A stretch of DNA of 64,000 nt from Metabacillus crassostreae. Its GTDB lineage: Bacteria; Bacillota; Bacilli; Bacillales; Bacillaceae. Position numbers and translations under genes: made by a program. The stretch is taken from assembly GCF_016908395.1 (NCBI RefSeq), contig NZ_JAFBDU010000007.1, forward strand, positions 124,001 through 188,000, in the 5' to 3' direction. The notes beneath the pieces are model-generated. The model worked only from the letters and a program-made list of their open reading frames with translations. It ran no database searches and had not been told where the DNA came from. Of this stretch, positions 1 to 10,338 are shown piece after piece (positions within the stretch are counted from its first letter, which is position 1; each line of letters starts with the position of its first letter).

Positions 1-2
1 AG

Positions 3-827
3 CTTGGTGAGTTAAATGAAGCAAAAGATGTTTGTAAAAAAATGCTTCAAGAAGATATAGGGCATTATTTCACTGTTCTACAAATTTATTTAACAATCTT
101 GATTCAATTAAGAGAGTATCAAGAAGTACAAGCAACAATAGAGGCTGTTTTAGAAGAAAATACCCTGCCTGCAGAAAGTGCTGAACATTTCTATAAATTA
201 TTAGAGTTTAGCAGAAAAATGACACAAAATCAGGATGATATCGTTGAGGATCTAGAAGAGACCCAAGAACCTACGATGTACATAGAAGATATCCTTGAAG
301 ATGTCTCAAAGCAAATGTCTTATGTTGAGTCTTTAAGAGATCGAAATATTAGTAAGCATTTTTCCTCACTAAAGGTACTGTTGGAAAATCCTATGACTCA
401 CCCTATGGTTAAGACAATGATTTTGCATTTGATGATTGAAAATGAGATAAGCAAAGAAGTAACAGTAACAAAGTTTGGTGAATCAATAAGTATAATACCT
501 TCAGAGCTGAATGATATTTCAGATCATCTTTTCACAAAAAAGGTATTAAATATATTAGACGATACACTAGGAATAGAAAATCCTACTCTTTATGAAGCTG
601 TAAAAGAAATCTGGATCAGACATTTATATGTACTATATCCATTTTTACCAAAACCAACTGAAGAGAAGCTATGGGCAGCGGCTTTACAAATTGTTGGCTA
701 TGAAATGCATGGAATTGGGTTAGAAATAGAAGAAATAGAGCAATTGTATGATAAATCAATTTCTCATCTAGAGGAAGCCTGTCAAAAAATATATCAAATA
801 GAAGAAATTTCTTATATGCAAATATAA
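3..827 (+). CDS. ysoA: TPR-like protein YsoA, 3' part only
   Basis: The reading frame is open to the left edge of the window, so the true start lies outside; an internal ATG at 42 is not a convincing start because coding sequence with the same helical character continues upstream of it. The visible 274 codons are acidic and almost all helical, with repeated Leu/Ala/Tyr heptad-like patterns of the kind seen in tetratricopeptide-repeat proteins. Its position directly before tig is that of ysoA in B. subtilis, which encodes a putative TPR protein of unknown function. The identification rests mainly on this synteny. No signal peptide or membrane segment is visible in this part. No clear terminator follows; the 263-base gap to tig has only a poor hairpin near 900-940. 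Confidence 0.7.
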   Translation, partial: LGELNEAKDVCKKMLQEDIGHYFTVLQIYLTILIQLREYQEVQATIEAVLEENTLPAESAEHFYKLLEFSRKMTQNQDDIVEDLEETQEPTMYIEDILEDVSKQMSYVESLRDRNISKHFSSLKVLLENPMTHPMVKTMILHLMIENEISKEVTVTKFGESISIIPSELNDISDHLFTKKVLNILDDTLGIENPTLYEAVKEIWIRHLYVLYPFLPKPTEEKLWAAALQIVGYEMHGIGLEIEEIEQLYDKSISHLEEACQKIYQIEEISYMQI

Positions 828-1090
828 GCTAAATGTTGAAAGGTATATATTCTATGTTATAATTAAATGGTTGCAAAATAGTGATCATCGTATATTAGGT
901 CTTTTTTATCGTGGGCAAAATAGGCCTTCTTTTTTATTACGAAATCCTGAGCATGGTTAGTATCCGGTTATTGTTTACCGTACATAAAAACAGGTATATG
1001 ATCTAGGCAGTTTGTTCAAACTGGACAAGCAGCCAAAAATTACCTATCACTTATTCGCACATCATAATAGATCTTTGGAGGGAACAACAT

Positions 1091-2380
1091 ATGTCAGTAA
1101 AATTTGAAAAACTTGAGGGGAACGAAGGCGTTCTTACGGTTGAAGTATCTGCAGAGGACTTCACACAAGCACTTGACGAAGCATTCAAAAAAGTAGTAAA
1201 ACAAGTATCTATTCCAGGATTCCGTAAAGGCAAAATCCCACGTGGCATGTTCGAGCAACGCTTTGGTGTTGAATCATTATATCAAGATGCTTTAGATATT
1301 ATCTTACCAAAAGCATATCCAAATGCAGTTGACGAAGCTGGAATCGATCCTGTTGATCGTCCTGAAATCGATGTTGAACAAATCGAAAAAGGCAAAAGCT
1401 TAATCTTCACTGCAAAGGTTACAGTTAAACCTGAAGTTAAATTAGGTGAATACAAAGGTCTAGAAGTTGAAAAACTTGACGATACTGTAACAGATGAAGA
1501 TATTGAAAATGAATTAAAGCAACTTCAAGAGCGTAATGCAGAGTTAGTTGTTAAAGAAGAAGGTTCAATTGAGAATGGTGATACAACTGTTATCGATTTT
1601 GACGGATATGTTGATGGTGAAGCATTCGAAGGTGGAGCTGCTGAAAACTACTCGTTAGAAATTGGATCAGGATCATTTATCCCAGGTTTTGAAGAACAGC
1701 TTATTGGTTTAGAAGCAGGCGCTGAGAAGGATGTAGAAGTAACATTCCCAGAAGAGTACCATGCAGAGAATCTTGCAGGAAAGCCAGCAGTATTTAAAGT
1801 GAAAATTCATGAAATTAAAACAAAAGAGCTTCCAGCTTTAGATGATGAATTTGCTAAAGATGTTAACGAAGAAGTTGAAACTCTTGATGAACTTAAAGCT
1901 CAAACAAGAACTCGCCTTGAAGAAGCGAAAAAGACAGAAGCTGAAAACCACTTACGTGATACATTAGTAGAAAAAGCTGCTGCAAGTGTTGAAGTTGACA
2001 TTCCAAATGCATTGATTGAAAATGAAATTTCAAGAATGATGCAGGAATTTGAACAACGTCTTCAAATGCAAGGTATGAATTTAGAGCTTTACTTCCAGTT
2101 CTCTGGACAAGATGAAGAAGCACTAAAAGCACAAATGAAAGATGACGCTGAAAAACGCGTTAAATATAACTTAACACTTGAAGCGATTGTAAAAGCAGAA
2201 AACATTGAAGTTTCTGATGAAGATGTAGAAGCAGAAATCGCTAAAATGGCTGAGATGTATAACATGCCTGTTGAGAACGTTAAACAAGCATTAGGTGGAT
2301 CAGCTGATGGACTTAAGGAAGATCTAAAAGTTCGTAAAGCAATTGATTTCCTTGTTGAAAATAGCAAAGTTGTTGCATAA
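1091..2380 (+). CDS. tig: Trigger factor, ribosome-bound peptidyl-prolyl isomerase chaperone
   Basis: Cytosolic chaperone that docks on ribosomal protein L23 at the peptide exit tunnel and shields nascent chains. The 429-residue product has the usual family length. The ribosome-docking signature GFRKGKIP is at residues 43-50. An FKBP-type isomerase domain covers roughly 160-245 (with [19 protein letters not shown] at its start), and a long acidic helical C-terminal domain follows. The start at 1091 is preceded by a strong GGAGGG at 1077-1082. It is monocistronic as far as the sequence shows: there is a 263-base leader upstream and a good terminator immediately downstream. It sits between ysoA and clpX, as in B. 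subtilis. Confidence 0.97.
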   Translation: MSVKFEKLEGNEGVLTVEVSAEDFTQALDEAFKKVVKQVSIPGFRKGKIPRGMFEQRFGVESLYQDALDIILPKAYPNAVDEAGIDPVDRPEIDVEQIEKGKSLIFTAKVTVKPEVKLGEYKGLEVEKLDDTVTDEDIENELKQLQERNAELVVKEEGSIENGDTTVIDFDGYVDGEAFEGGAAENYSLEIGSGSFIPGFEEQLIGLEAGAEKDVEVTFPEEYHAENLAGKPAVFKVKIHEIKTKELPALDDEFAKDVNEEVETLDELKAQTRTRLEEAKKTEAENHLRDTLVEKAAASVEVDIPNALIENEISRMMQEFEQRLQMQGMNLELYFQFSGQDEEALKAQMKDDAEKRVKYNLTLEAIVKAENIEVSDEDVEAEIAKMAEMYNMPVENVKQALGGSADGLKEDLKVRKAIDFLVENSKVVA

Positions 2381-2391
2381 TATAATTATAG

Positions 2392-2424
2392 AACAAGGCG
2401 CGAGTAGATCGTGCCTTGTTTTGT
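2392..2424 (+). terminator. Rho-independent terminator of tig
   Basis: AACAAGGCGCGA (2392-2403) pairs with TCGTGCCTTGTT (2409-2420) around a 5-base loop, with a single G-U pair, and is followed by a T-rich run. It lies 11 bases after the tig stop. Confidence 0.85.
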
Positions 2425-2762
2425 ACAAATAAGGGCTGTTAATAGTTCAGTTACATATAGCTAATTCGTAAAGTTTGAAGTTTTATTATTTACATAGTAT
2501 GAGATTTAAGTTTACGTATAATTAGACCACTTTTAATAATCATGTTTTAAATAATCATGTTTTAAATATATTCCTTTGGGAATGATATAAGAAAGCCATT
2601 ACATACATAAAATAAGATAACATGCACCACCATTCTTACTAAAAAAATCATGAACACTTGCAGGATAGGGTAGTTGAGGCTTGTTTATATTTGTCAATCT
2701 TCATCTTTGTAACCTTTTTCAGGTGACAAAAGTAGTATCACTACCTCTCATTGCTCTACTTA
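2425..2762. other. tig-clpX intergenic region
   Basis: About 340 bases of AT-rich sequence between the tig terminator and the clpX promoter candidate. No open frame with a ribosome-binding site and no known RNA motif was seen. The only structure noticed is a 15-bp tandem duplication at 2535-2564, listed separately. Confidence 0.5.
2535..2564. repeat. Two tandem copies of a 15-bp unit
   Basis: The unit AATAATCATGTTTTA is present twice head to tail (2535-2549 and 2550-2564) with no mismatch. It is AT-rich and lies about 190 bases upstream of the clpX -10 candidate. It looks like a recent replication-slippage duplication; a regulatory role is possible but nothing else supports one. Confidence 0.7.
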
Positions 2763-2771
2763 TGGTAAAAT
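2763..2771 (+). promoter_or_regulatory. Extended -10 promoter candidate for clpX
   Basis: TGGTAAAAT fits the TGn-TAAAAT extended -10 pattern of sigma-A promoters. No good -35 hexamer lies 16-18 bases upstream. The start would fall near 2778, giving a clpX leader of about 100 bases. No CtsR-type GGTCAAA tandem was seen nearby. Confidence 0.4.
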
Positions 2772-2875
2772 GCAATACATACCTGTTTTACAATTTCTGT
2801 TTGAGGAACTACTACCTACATGGAGAGATTTGGGTAGCTCGGATTGATTGAGATAAAGATATAAGGGGTGAAACA

Positions 2876-4141
2876 ATGTTTAAATTTAACGACGAAAAAG
2901 GACAACTAAAATGTTCGTTTTGTGGTAAAACTCAAGATCAGGTTCGTAAATTAGTTGCAGGACCTGGAGTATATATATGTGATGAGTGTATCGAACTCTG
3001 CACAGAGATCGTAGAAGAAGAACTTGGTACTGAAGAAGAAGTAGAATTTAAGGATGTACCAAAACCAAAAGAAATTAATGATATTCTTGATGAGTATGTA
3101 ATTGGTCAGGATAATGCGAAAAAATCATTGGCAGTGGCTGTTTACAATCATTATAAAAGAATTAACTCCAATAGCAAAATTGACGATGTTGAATTATCAA
3201 AAAGTAATATCTCAATGATTGGTCCAACTGGTAGTGGTAAAACTCTACTTGCACAAACATTAGCTCGTATACTTAATGTACCATTTGCAATTGCTGATGC
3301 TACGTCATTAACTGAAGCTGGTTATGTTGGGGAAGATGTTGAAAATATCTTACTAAAGCTTATCCAAGCTGCAGATTATGATGTTGAAAAAGCTGAAAAA
3401 GGTATTATTTATATTGATGAAATTGATAAAGTTGCTCGAAAGTCTGAAAATCCATCAATTACACGTGACGTTTCAGGTGAGGGAGTTCAGCAAGCTTTAT
3501 TGAAAATTCTTGAAGGTACTGTGGCAAGTGTTCCACCTCAGGGCGGAAGAAAACATCCACATCAAGAATTTATCCAAATTGATACAACGAACATTTTGTT
3601 TATATGTGGTGGGGCATTCGATGGTATTGAACAAATCATCAAGCGTCGTTTAGGCAGAAAGGTAATTGGCTTTGGATCTGATAATAAAAATGCTGATCTA
3701 GACAAAAAAGCACTTCTTTCACAGGTATTACCGGAAGATTTACTTAAATTCGGTTTAATTCCTGAATTTATTGGACGTTTACCTGTTATTGCAAGCTTGG
3801 AGCCACTTGATGAAGAGGCTTTAGTAGAGATTTTAACTAAGCCAAAAAATGCATTAGTTAAGCAATATCAGAAAATGCTTGATTTAGATGGAGTGGAACT
3901 TGAGTTTGAAGATGGTGCACTGTTAGAAATTGCGAAAAAAGCAATTGAAAGAAAAACAGGCGCTCGTGGACTTCGTTCGATAATTGAAGGAATTATGTTA
4001 GATATGATGTTTGACTTACCATCAAGAGATGATATTGTTAAAACAATTATTACGGATGAAGCAGTAAAAGGTGAAATGCCACCTAAACTTGTCTTAAAAG
4101 ACGGAACTGTTATTCAAGAAGATAAAAAGACTTCTGCTTAA
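2876..4141 (+). CDS. clpX: ATP-dependent unfoldase ClpX
   Basis: AAA+ unfoldase that forms hexamers, recognises substrates and feeds them to ClpP. The 421-residue length is normal. An N-terminal C4 zinc-binding domain has Cys13, Cys16, Cys35 and Cys38. Walker A GPTGSGKT is at 116-123, the GYVGEDVE pore loop follows, and Walker B is IIYIDEIDK. The sensor and C-terminal small domain (ending with [13 protein letters not shown]) are intact. The start follows AAGGGGTG at 2861-2868. It has its own promoter candidate and a strong terminator, so it is probably monocistronic. clpP is not in the window. In this neighbourhood it heads a run of three AAA+ proteolysis genes (clpX, lonB, lonA). Confidence 0.98.
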   Translation: MFKFNDEKGQLKCSFCGKTQDQVRKLVAGPGVYICDECIELCTEIVEEELGTEEEVEFKDVPKPKEINDILDEYVIGQDNAKKSLAVAVYNHYKRINSNSKIDDVELSKSNISMIGPTGSGKTLLAQTLARILNVPFAIADATSLTEAGYVGEDVENILLKLIQAADYDVEKAEKGIIYIDEIDKVARKSENPSITRDVSGEGVQQALLKILEGTVASVPPQGGRKHPHQEFIQIDTTNILFICGGAFDGIEQIIKRRLGRKVIGFGSDNKNADLDKKALLSQVLPEDLLKFGLIPEFIGRLPVIASLEPLDEEALVEILTKPKNALVKQYQKMLDLDGVELEFEDGALLEIAKKAIERKTGARGLRSIIEGIMLDMMFDLPSRDDIVKTIITDEAVKGEMPPKLVLKDGTVIQEDKKTSA

Positions 4142-4154
4142 TTGAATACTTATT

Positions 4155-4195
4155 AAAAAGGGATGAAAGCTGTAAACAGCTTTCATCCCTTTTTT
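4155..4195 (+). terminator. Terminator of clpX
   Basis: A perfect inverted repeat of about 19 bp: AAAAAGGGATGAAAGCTGT (4155-4173) pairs with 4176-4194 across a 2-base centre, ending in a T run. It starts 13 bases after the clpX stop. The A-rich left arm makes it usable on both strands. Confidence 0.95.
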
Positions 4196-4713
4196 GATTT
4201 CCATAATGCAGTATTACCTGAATCATAAACATAGGAAATTCTTCAATAGAATCTATAAATGATGTTTAATCCTTCCATTGCTAGGAGATACTAGCTATAA
4301 ATAACCGCTTCTAAAATAGTTAAAAAATAGTGTTGCTTAAGAATTAAGAATGACAAGCAGTAGCTTGTCTTTTGTTAACTATTAGGGTAATTCCCCTAAC
4401 TACATAACAATTTTTATCTGATTTATATTTTTTAGGAAGAACTATTGACTAGGTTCTAATCTGGAAGATTGTTGTTTGTAAAGGTACGTGGCTTATGTTA
4501 TTCATATTATCCTTTTTGTTTTGTACTTTTTATGGGAAGTGTAATTCAAAATGAAAACATAACCAAGAATCTTAAAAGAAACAGGTTTTAAGTATTCCTA
4601 GAAGAAATATGTGTATCAAGATTATCAATATTCTTTTACAACGCCTTAAAGTATTTAGATTTAATTTATTTTTCACCTTTGTGGTAATAAGCATCTTAGT
4701 AGGAGGGACGACA
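4196..4713. other. clpX-lonB intergenic region with two small hairpins
   Basis: About 520 bases without a gene. Two hairpins stand close together: GACAAGC/GCTTGTC (4352-4358 and 4363-4369, loop AGTA, followed by TTTTG), and TTAGGG/CCCTAA (4382-4387 and 4394-4399). They are beyond the clpX terminator and more than 300 bases before lonB. The open frame that extends lonB upstream to 4609 lacks a ribosome-binding site at its first codon and is not counted as coding. I did not find a convincing sigma-F promoter, although lonB is a sigma-F gene in B. subtilis. Confidence 0.4.
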
Positions 4714-6393
4714 ATGAGCTGGACAAGTATTGCTTTGTTTATTCAATTGTTCTTTGGAATTATTATAGGAATGTATTTTTGGAACCTATTAAAAAATCAA
4801 CGGTCACAAAAGGTCTCAATTGATCGTGAATCTAAAAAAGAGATGGAACAGTTGAGGAAAATGAGGGCTATAAAGCTAACGGAACCATTAGCGGAGAAAG
4901 TTAGACCAAATAGTTTTGATGATATTGTTGGACAACAAGATGGTATTCGTTCACTACAAGCTGCATTATGTAGTGCTAATCCACAGCATGTTATTGTATA
5001 TGGACCACCAGGAGTTGGAAAAACAGCTGCAGCAAGACTAGTATTAGAGGAAGCAAAACGAAATAAACGATCACCATTTAATAATAACGCTGTATTTGTA
5101 GAGTTAGATGCTACGACAGCAAGGTTTGATGAAAGAGGAATTGCGGATCCTTTAATTGGCTCAGTGCATGACCCTATTTATCAAGGTGCAGGTGCTATGG
5201 GACAAGCTGGAATTCCACAGCCAAAACAGGGTGCAGTAACACATGCTCACGGTGGTGTTTTATTTATTGATGAAATTGGAGAACTTCATCCAATTCAAAT
5301 GAATAAGCTTTTAAAAGTTCTTGAGGATCGAAAAGTTTTTCTAGAAAGTGCATACTATAACGAAGAAAACAATCAAATACCAACACATATTCATGATATT
5401 TTTAAAAATGGATTGCCAGCAGATTTCCGCTTAATTGGTGCAACAACACGAACGCCAAATGAAATCCCACCTGCAATTCGATCAAGATGTTTGGAAGTAT
5501 TTTTTAGAGAATTAGAGCAGGATGAATTAAAGGTAATTGCAAAGAAAGCTGCTAGTAAAGTAAGCATGGACGTAAGTGATGAAGGCATTGATTTGTTAAC
5601 TTCTTATGTACGAAATGGTCGTGAAGTTGTTAACTTAATGCAGATTGCAACTGGTGTTGCATTATCTGAGGATCGTGGCATCATTACAGTTGAAGATATT
5701 GAATGGGTTATTAATTCTAGTCAATTAACACCTAGATATGATCGTAAAATAAATGAAAGTGCTAAGGTAGGTTTAGTTAACGGTTTAGCTGTTCATGGAC
5801 CAAATACAGGGGCGCTATTAGAGATTGAAGTAACGGTTATTTCAGCAGAGAAGGACAAAGGTACGATTAACATTACAGGTATTGTGGAGGAAGAAAGCAT
5901 CGGTGATCGATCAAAGTCGATTAGAAGAAAAAGTATGGCAAAAGGCTCGATTGAAAATGTAATAACTGTTTTGCGCTCAATGGGAATTAATGCGAGCGAT
6001 TTTGATATCCATGTGAATTTTCCAGGTGGAACACCGATCGATGGGCCCTCAGCAGGTATTGCAATGGCAACAGGAATCTTTTCGGCCATACATCGCATAG
6101 CAATTAATAATAAAGTCGCCATGACTGGAGAAATAAGTATCCATGGAAATGTAAAGCCTATCGGAGGCGTTATTCCTAAAATTAAAGCAGCGAAAAAAGC
6201 TGGAGTAGAAACAGTTATTATTCCACAAGAGAATATGCAATCTATTTTAAAGGAAATTCAAGGAATTAATATTGTGCCTGTTTCTAATTTACAGGAAGTA
6301 TTTGATTTAGCACTGGTTGATCCACCAACCGAAAAGGTTGAAACGATTATCCAAAAGGAATCACAAGCTTTCCCACAGCAAGAATCTGTATAA
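4714..6393 (+). CDS. lonB: Membrane-anchored ATP-dependent protease LonB
   Basis: Lon-family protease with a membrane anchor, active in the forespore in B. subtilis. The start at 4714 is chosen because AGGAGG at 4701-4706 sits 7 bases upstream; it gives 559 residues, close to the B. subtilis size, whereas the open frame reaches back to 4609 without a usable ribosome site. There is one transmembrane segment at about 5-26. Walker A GPPGVGKT is at 97-104, Walker B is VLFIDEIGE, and the C-terminal serine protease has Ser446 (in GPSAG) and Lys489, spaced by 43 residues like the catalytic pair of Lon. The large N-terminal substrate domain of LonA is missing, as expected for LonB. It is followed by its own terminator. 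Confidence 0.95.
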   Translation: MSWTSIALFIQLFFGIIIGMYFWNLLKNQRSQKVSIDRESKKEMEQLRKMRAIKLTEPLAEKVRPNSFDDIVGQQDGIRSLQAALCSANPQHVIVYGPPGVGKTAAARLVLEEAKRNKRSPFNNNAVFVELDATTARFDERGIADPLIGSVHDPIYQGAGAMGQAGIPQPKQGAVTHAHGGVLFIDEIGELHPIQMNKLLKVLEDRKVFLESAYYNEENNQIPTHIHDIFKNGLPADFRLIGATTRTPNEIPPAIRSRCLEVFFRELEQDELKVIAKKAASKVSMDVSDEGIDLLTSYVRNGREVVNLMQIATGVALSEDRGIITVEDIEWVINSSQLTPRYDRKINESAKVGLVNGLAVHGPNTGALLEIEVTVISAEKDKGTINITGIVEEESIGDRSKSIRRKSMAKGSIENVITVLRSMGINASDFDIHVNFPGGTPIDGPSAGIAMATGIFSAIHRIAINNKVAMTGEISIHGNVKPIGGVIPKIKAAKKAGVETVIIPQENMQSILKEIQGINIVPVSNLQEVFDLALVDPPTEKVETIIQKESQAFPQQESV

Positions 6394-6402
6394 TAGGAGA
6401 AA

Positions 6403-6446
6403 ACCTACTCGAGTAATGTATGAGAACTCGAGTAGGTCTTTTTTTT
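6403..6446 (+). terminator. Terminator of lonB
   Basis: ACCTACTCGAGT (6403-6414) pairs perfectly with ACTCGAGTAGGT (6426-6437), followed by eight or more T. It lies 9 bases after the lonB stop. Confidence 0.95.
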
Positions 6447-6587
6447 GGGGTTTTTTCATAGTTAACAAAGTAATATAAGGTGTTAAAGATTGTTTTTTAT
6501 GTTAATCACTAAGCTAAGCATCTCTTTATGGTAAAACAATAACTCTTTAGTAAAAAGCTCATTTTTATAAATGATTTTCAGATTTTC

Positions 6588-6616
6588 TTTTTCAAATGTG
6601 AGGAATAGGGTATACT
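6588..6616 (+). promoter_or_regulatory. Weak sigma-A promoter candidate for lonA
   Basis: TATACT at 6611-6616 is a good -10 hexamer. The 17-base-spaced -35 position (6588-6593, TTTTTC) is poor. The -10 is preceded by GGG, so it also contains GGGTAT, the sigma-B -10 core, but no GTTTAA stands at the right distance. No CtsR operator was seen. The rest of the 324-base lonB-lonA gap holds nothing I recognise. Confidence 0.3.
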
Positions 6617-6717
6617 ACGTATGGAATTGGTTGTAAAGTTGTTACAAATAGACACTTGAAAAAGAATAAGATAGAATTGAACAATAACTTACTATTATGT
6701 CATGGAGGTGTAAACGC

Positions 6718-9039
6718 ATGGCGAAATCAACTACTCAAATCGTCCCACTTCTTCCGTTAAGAGGCTTATTAGTCTATCCGACGATGGTATTGCATCTTGA
6801 CGTAGGAAGAGATAAGTCTGTACAGGCGTTAGAGAAGGCAATGATGGAAGATCATATCATCTTTTTAACAACACAAAAAGAGATTTCGATAGATGAGCCA
6901 CAAGAAGAAGACATTTATGAAATTGGTACTTTAACAAAGATTAAGCAAATGCTTAAATTACCAAATGGGACAATTCGCGTTCTCGTAGAAGGAATCGAAC
7001 GAGGAGAAATAGAACGTTTTGTTGAAGAAGATAACTATTATTCTGTAGAAATAACCATGCATAAAGACCCAGAAGAAAAAGGTGTGGAAGAAGAAGCTTT
7101 AATGAGAACAATGTTGGAATACTTTGAACAATACATAAAGCTTTCTAAAAAAGTATCCGCAGAAACATATGCAACTGTTTCAGATATTAATGAACCAGGT
7201 CGTATGGCAGATATTATTTCATCCCACCTACCACTTAAGCTTAAAGAAAAGCAAGAGGTTTTGGAAACTCTGGATGTGAAAGAAAGACTAAACAAAGTAA
7301 TTTCGATTATTCATAATGAAAAAGAAGTTCTTCAGCTTGAGAAAAAGATTGGTCAGCGTGTTAAGCGTTCAATGGAAAGAACACAGAAAGAATATTATTT
7401 GCGTGAGCAAATGAAGGCCATTCAGAAAGAACTTGGAGAGAAGGAAGGGAAACTTGGAGAAGTTTCTTCACTTTCCGAAAAGATTGAAGCAGCAGGAATG
7501 CCTGATCATGTTAAACTACTTGCTTTAAAGGAACTTGATCGTTATGAAAAAGTTCCATCAAGCTCTGCTGAAAGTGCCGTTATTCGAAATTATATTGACT
7601 GGCTACTTTCTTTACCTTGGACAAACGCAACTGAAGATAGATTGGATGTTAATGTTGCTGAGAATATTCTAAACGAAGATCATTATGGCTTAGAGAAAGT
7701 AAAGGATCGTGTGATTGAATATTTAGCTGTTCAACAGCTTACTAATTCGCTAAAAGGTCCTATACTTTGTTTGGCAGGACCTCCTGGAGTTGGGAAAACA
7801 TCCTTAGCACGATCAATCGCAAAATCGCTAAACCGTAATTTCGTCAGAATTTCTCTAGGTGGAGTAAGAGATGAATCTGAAATTCGTGGTCATCGCCGAA
7901 CATATGTGGGAGCAATGCCAGGCAGAATCATTCAAGGGATGAAAAAGGCAGGAACAATTAACCCAGTGTTTCTTTTAGATGAAATTGACAAAATGTCCAG
8001 TGATTTCAGGGGAGATCCTTCAGCGGCTTTACTAGAAGTATTAGATCCAGAGCAAAACCATAATTTTAGTGATCATTATATTGAGGAAACATATGATTTA
8101 TCAAAGGTAATGTTTATTGCAACAGCAAATAATTTGGCGACAATACCTGGTCCTCTGCGTGATCGTATGGAAATCATTACGATTGCTGGGTATACTGAGC
8201 TGGAAAAAGTTCATATAGCGAAAGATCATTTACTACCCCGCCAGTTAGAAGATCACGGCTTAAAGAAAGCGAATTTACAAATACGCGAAGATGCAATTCA
8301 AAGTATTATTCGTTACTTTACTAGAGAAGCTGGAGTGCGTGGCTTAGAGCGTCAATTAGCTTCGGTATGTCGAAAGGCAGCAAAGCTTGTAGTAAAGCAG
8401 GAGCGTAAGAAAATTATTGTTACGGATAAAAACATTGAAGAGTTTCTTGGCAAAAAGCAATTTAGATATGGACAGGCCGAGCTTGAGGACCAAATTGGGG
8501 TTGCAACAGGCTTAGCTTATACAACCGTAGGTGGAGATACGTTATCAATAGAGGTATCAGTTTCACCTGGTAAAGGGAAATTGATTTTGACTGGTAAGCT
8601 TGGCGATGTTATGAAAGAGTCTGCACAAGCTGCTTTTAGCTATATTCGCTCTCGAGCTGAAGAGCTAAAAATTGACCGTGATTTTCATGAGAAAAATGAT
8701 ATCCATGTCCATGTTCCAGAAGGTGCTGTTCCAAAGGATGGGCCATCAGCAGGAATTACAATGGCAACAGCTCTTATCTCAGCTTTAACTGGTAGACCTG
8801 TTCGTAAAGAGGTAGGAATGACTGGGGAAATAACGTTACGTGGAAGAGTACTTCCAATAGGCGGATTAAAAGAGAAAACGCTAAGTGCGCATCGTGCAGG
8901 GTTAACTAAAATTATTGCACCTAAGGATAATGAAAAGGATTTAGATGATATCCCTGAGAGTGTTCGTAATGAACTAACCTTTTTACTTGTGTCACATTTA
9001 GATGAAGTATTAAAACATGCGTTAGCAGAGGAGAAATAA
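6718..9039 (+). CDS. lonA: ATP-dependent protease LonA
   Basis: Cytosolic homohexameric AAA+ serine protease that degrades misfolded and regulatory proteins. The start at 6718 follows GGAGGTG (6704-6710) and gives 773 residues, one fewer than in B. subtilis; the ATG at 6697 lies upstream of the ribosome site and is rejected. The N-terminal LAN substrate domain spans roughly 10-200, then a coiled linker, Walker A GPPGVGKT, Walker [10 protein letters not shown], and the C-terminal protease with Ser677 (GPSAG) and Lys720 (GLKEK), 43 residues apart. The stop overlaps the start of ysxC (TAATG), so the two are translationally coupled. Confidence 0.98.
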   Translation: MAKSTTQIVPLLPLRGLLVYPTMVLHLDVGRDKSVQALEKAMMEDHIIFLTTQKEISIDEPQEEDIYEIGTLTKIKQMLKLPNGTIRVLVEGIERGEIERFVEEDNYYSVEITMHKDPEEKGVEEEALMRTMLEYFEQYIKLSKKVSAETYATVSDINEPGRMADIISSHLPLKLKEKQEVLETLDVKERLNKVISIIHNEKEVLQLEKKIGQRVKRSMERTQKEYYLREQMKAIQKELGEKEGKLGEVSSLSEKIEAAGMPDHVKLLALKELDRYEKVPSSSAESAVIRNYIDWLLSLPWTNATEDRLDVNVAENILNEDHYGLEKVKDRVIEYLAVQQLTNSLKGPILCLAGPPGVGKTSLARSIAKSLNRNFVRISLGGVRDESEIRGHRRTYVGAMPGRIIQGMKKAGTINPVFLLDEIDKMSSDFRGDPSAALLEVLDPEQNHNFSDHYIEETYDLSKVMFIATANNLATIPGPLRDRMEIITIAGYTELEKVHIAKDHLLPRQLEDHGLKKANLQIREDAIQSIIRYFTREAGVRGLERQLASVCRKAAKLVVKQERKKIIVTDKNIEEFLGKKQFRYGQAELEDQIGVATGLAYTTVGGDTLSIEVSVSPGKGKLILTGKLGDVMKESAQAAFSYIRSRAEELKIDRDFHEKNDIHVHVPEGAVPKDGPSAGITMATALISALTGRPVRKEVGMTGEITLRGRVLPIGGLKEKTLSAHRAGLTKIIAPKDNEKDLDDIPESVRNELTFLLVSHLDEVLKHALAEEK

Positions 9040-9623
9040 TGAAGGTTACAAGTTCTGAAATTGTTATTAGTGCTGTAAAGCCTGCGCAATATCCTGATGT
9101 AAATATTCCGGAGATAGCATTAGCAGGTCGATCAAATGTTGGGAAATCATCATTTATAAATAAAATTTTAGCAAGAAAAAATCTTGCTAGAACATCCTCC
9201 AAACCTGGTAAAACACAAACGTTAAACTTTTATATAATCAACGAAATTCTTCATTTTGTTGATGTGCCTGGTTATGGATATGCAAAGGTTAGTAAAAAAG
9301 AGCGTGAAGCATGGGGCAAAATGATTGAAACATATATTACAACACGAGATCAGCTGAGAGCTGTTGTGTTATTAATTGATGTTCGTCATCCACCATCTAA
9401 AGATGATGTTTTAATGTATAATTTTTTAAAGCATTATAATATCCCAACAATTATTGTTGCGACAAAAGCAGATAAAATCCCTAAAGGGAAATGGCAGAAG
9501 CATGTTAAAGTGATTAAAGATACATTAGACATGGATAAATCAGATTCATTAGTTTTATTTTCATCAGAAACAGGTCAAGGTAAAACAGAGGTATGGAGCA
9601 TTATTGAACACTATACTTCATAA
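9039..9623 (+). CDS. ysxC: Ribosome-assembly GTPase YsxC/EngB
   Basis: Essential GTPase needed for late assembly of the 50S subunit. The 194-residue product carries all G motifs: G1 [13 protein letters not shown]3 DVPGYGYA, G4 TKAD, G5 SSETGQGK. The ATG shares its A with the lonA stop, so it depends on lonA for expression, as in B. subtilis. It is followed 2 bases later by a terminator, so it ends the lonA operon. Confidence 0.96.
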   Translation: MKVTSSEIVISAVKPAQYPDVNIPEIALAGRSNVGKSSFINKILARKNLARTSSKPGKTQTLNFYIINEILHFVDVPGYGYAKVSKKEREAWGKMIETYITTRDQLRAVVLLIDVRHPPSKDDVLMYNFLKHYNIPTIIVATKADKIPKGKWQKHVKVIKDTLDMDKSDSLVLFSSETGQGKTEVWSIIEHYTS

Positions 9624-9625
9624 TG

Positions 9626-9659
9626 AAAAAGGCTGACTAAATGATAGTCAGCCTTTTTT
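9626..9659 (+). terminator. Terminator of lonA-ysxC
   Basis: AAAAAGGCTGACT (9626-9638) pairs perfectly with AGTCAGCCTTTTT (9646-9658) around a 7-base loop. The A-rich left arm would let it act for the opposing ysxD transcript too. Confidence 0.93.
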
Positions 9660-9744
9660 GCGTTATTTAGCTTTAGGAGTATAAAATCCGAAGCGTCTAT
9701 ACCCTATCACACTTCAGAGCAAGTTCCTGTGTTTTTATGCACGA

Positions 9745-10233
9745 TTACTTGCGTTTCTTCATTAATAATAAGTAGCTACCAATTATAATAAGTAAAAGAG
9801 GCCAATATTTTTCAATTAAAGTTGCAAAATTTTGAAGTAATGTTATGGATTCGATGATTCTTTGGAAAAAATGCAGGAATAATCCAGTAGCAAATAATGC
9901 AACCCCTTGAACATAGCCTGTTTTCGTTTTAATAGAAGTTAAAATCATCCCGATTGCTAGTATGAATAAAAACGCTGCTGGATAATCCGGCCATGAAGTG
10001 AGTTTATCATGATAAATGAAATGCACACCAAGTCCAGTTAAGATAACTCCTGGTAATATAGATGAAAAATCTTGGGCAAAATGTCCGCTAATTAAGAATG
10101 CAAAGCCTAGTAAAATTAATAACATTTGCCAACTATTTTGGAAGTTAAATAAATGGATATTAAAATTTTGGATAGAATAAAAAATACCGAGAGCCAATAA
10201 GATAATTGCTGGTAATAATTTTTGGTTTTTCAT
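9745..10233 (-). CDS. ysxD: Small multi-span membrane protein YsxD
   Basis: A 162-residue, very hydrophobic protein with about five or six membrane segments (for example LLPAIILLALGIFYSI near the N-terminus and YWPLLLIIIGSYLLLM near the C-terminus), ending in a basic KKRK tail. The alternating pattern of membrane hairpins resembles the LiaI/LiaF-type membrane domain, but I cannot confirm the family. Position and orientation between ysxC and hemA match ysxD of B. subtilis; its function is unknown. The start is supported by AGAGGTG just upstream on the minus strand. Its 5' leader shares a strongly conserved block with the other small minus-strand gene at 19794-19985, suggesting common regulation. 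Confidence 0.75.
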   Translation of the reverse strand: MKNQKLLPAIILLALGIFYSIQNFNIHLFNFQNSWQMLLILLGFAFLISGHFAQDFSSILPGVILTGLGVHFIYHDKLTSWPDYPAAFLFILAIGMILTSIKTKTGYVQGVALFATGLFLHFFQRIIESITLLQNFATLIEKYWPLLLIIIGSYLLLMKKRK

Positions 10234-10309
10234 CGTACACCTCTAGGAAAATAATTGATTAATCCGAGCTTTTTTCGTAAACTTAGCTGCTTTAGTATAT
10301 TTAAGGAAT

Positions 10310-10338
10310 AGCATTGTATAAAGTCTAGTGGCATCTTT
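10310..10338 (-). promoter_or_regulatory. Conserved promoter/leader block in front of ysxD
   Basis: This 29-bp block is identical at 27 positions to 20054-20082, which stands at almost the same distance before another small minus-strand membrane gene (77 and 69 bases to the start codons). Read on the minus strand it contains CCACTAGAC followed by TTATACAATGCT. TACAAT would serve as a -10 with a weak -35 17 bases upstream (TGAAAA here, TTTAAA at the other site). The conserved bases between -35 and -10 suggest a specific sigma factor or an operator rather than an ordinary sigma-A promoter. Confidence 0.55.
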
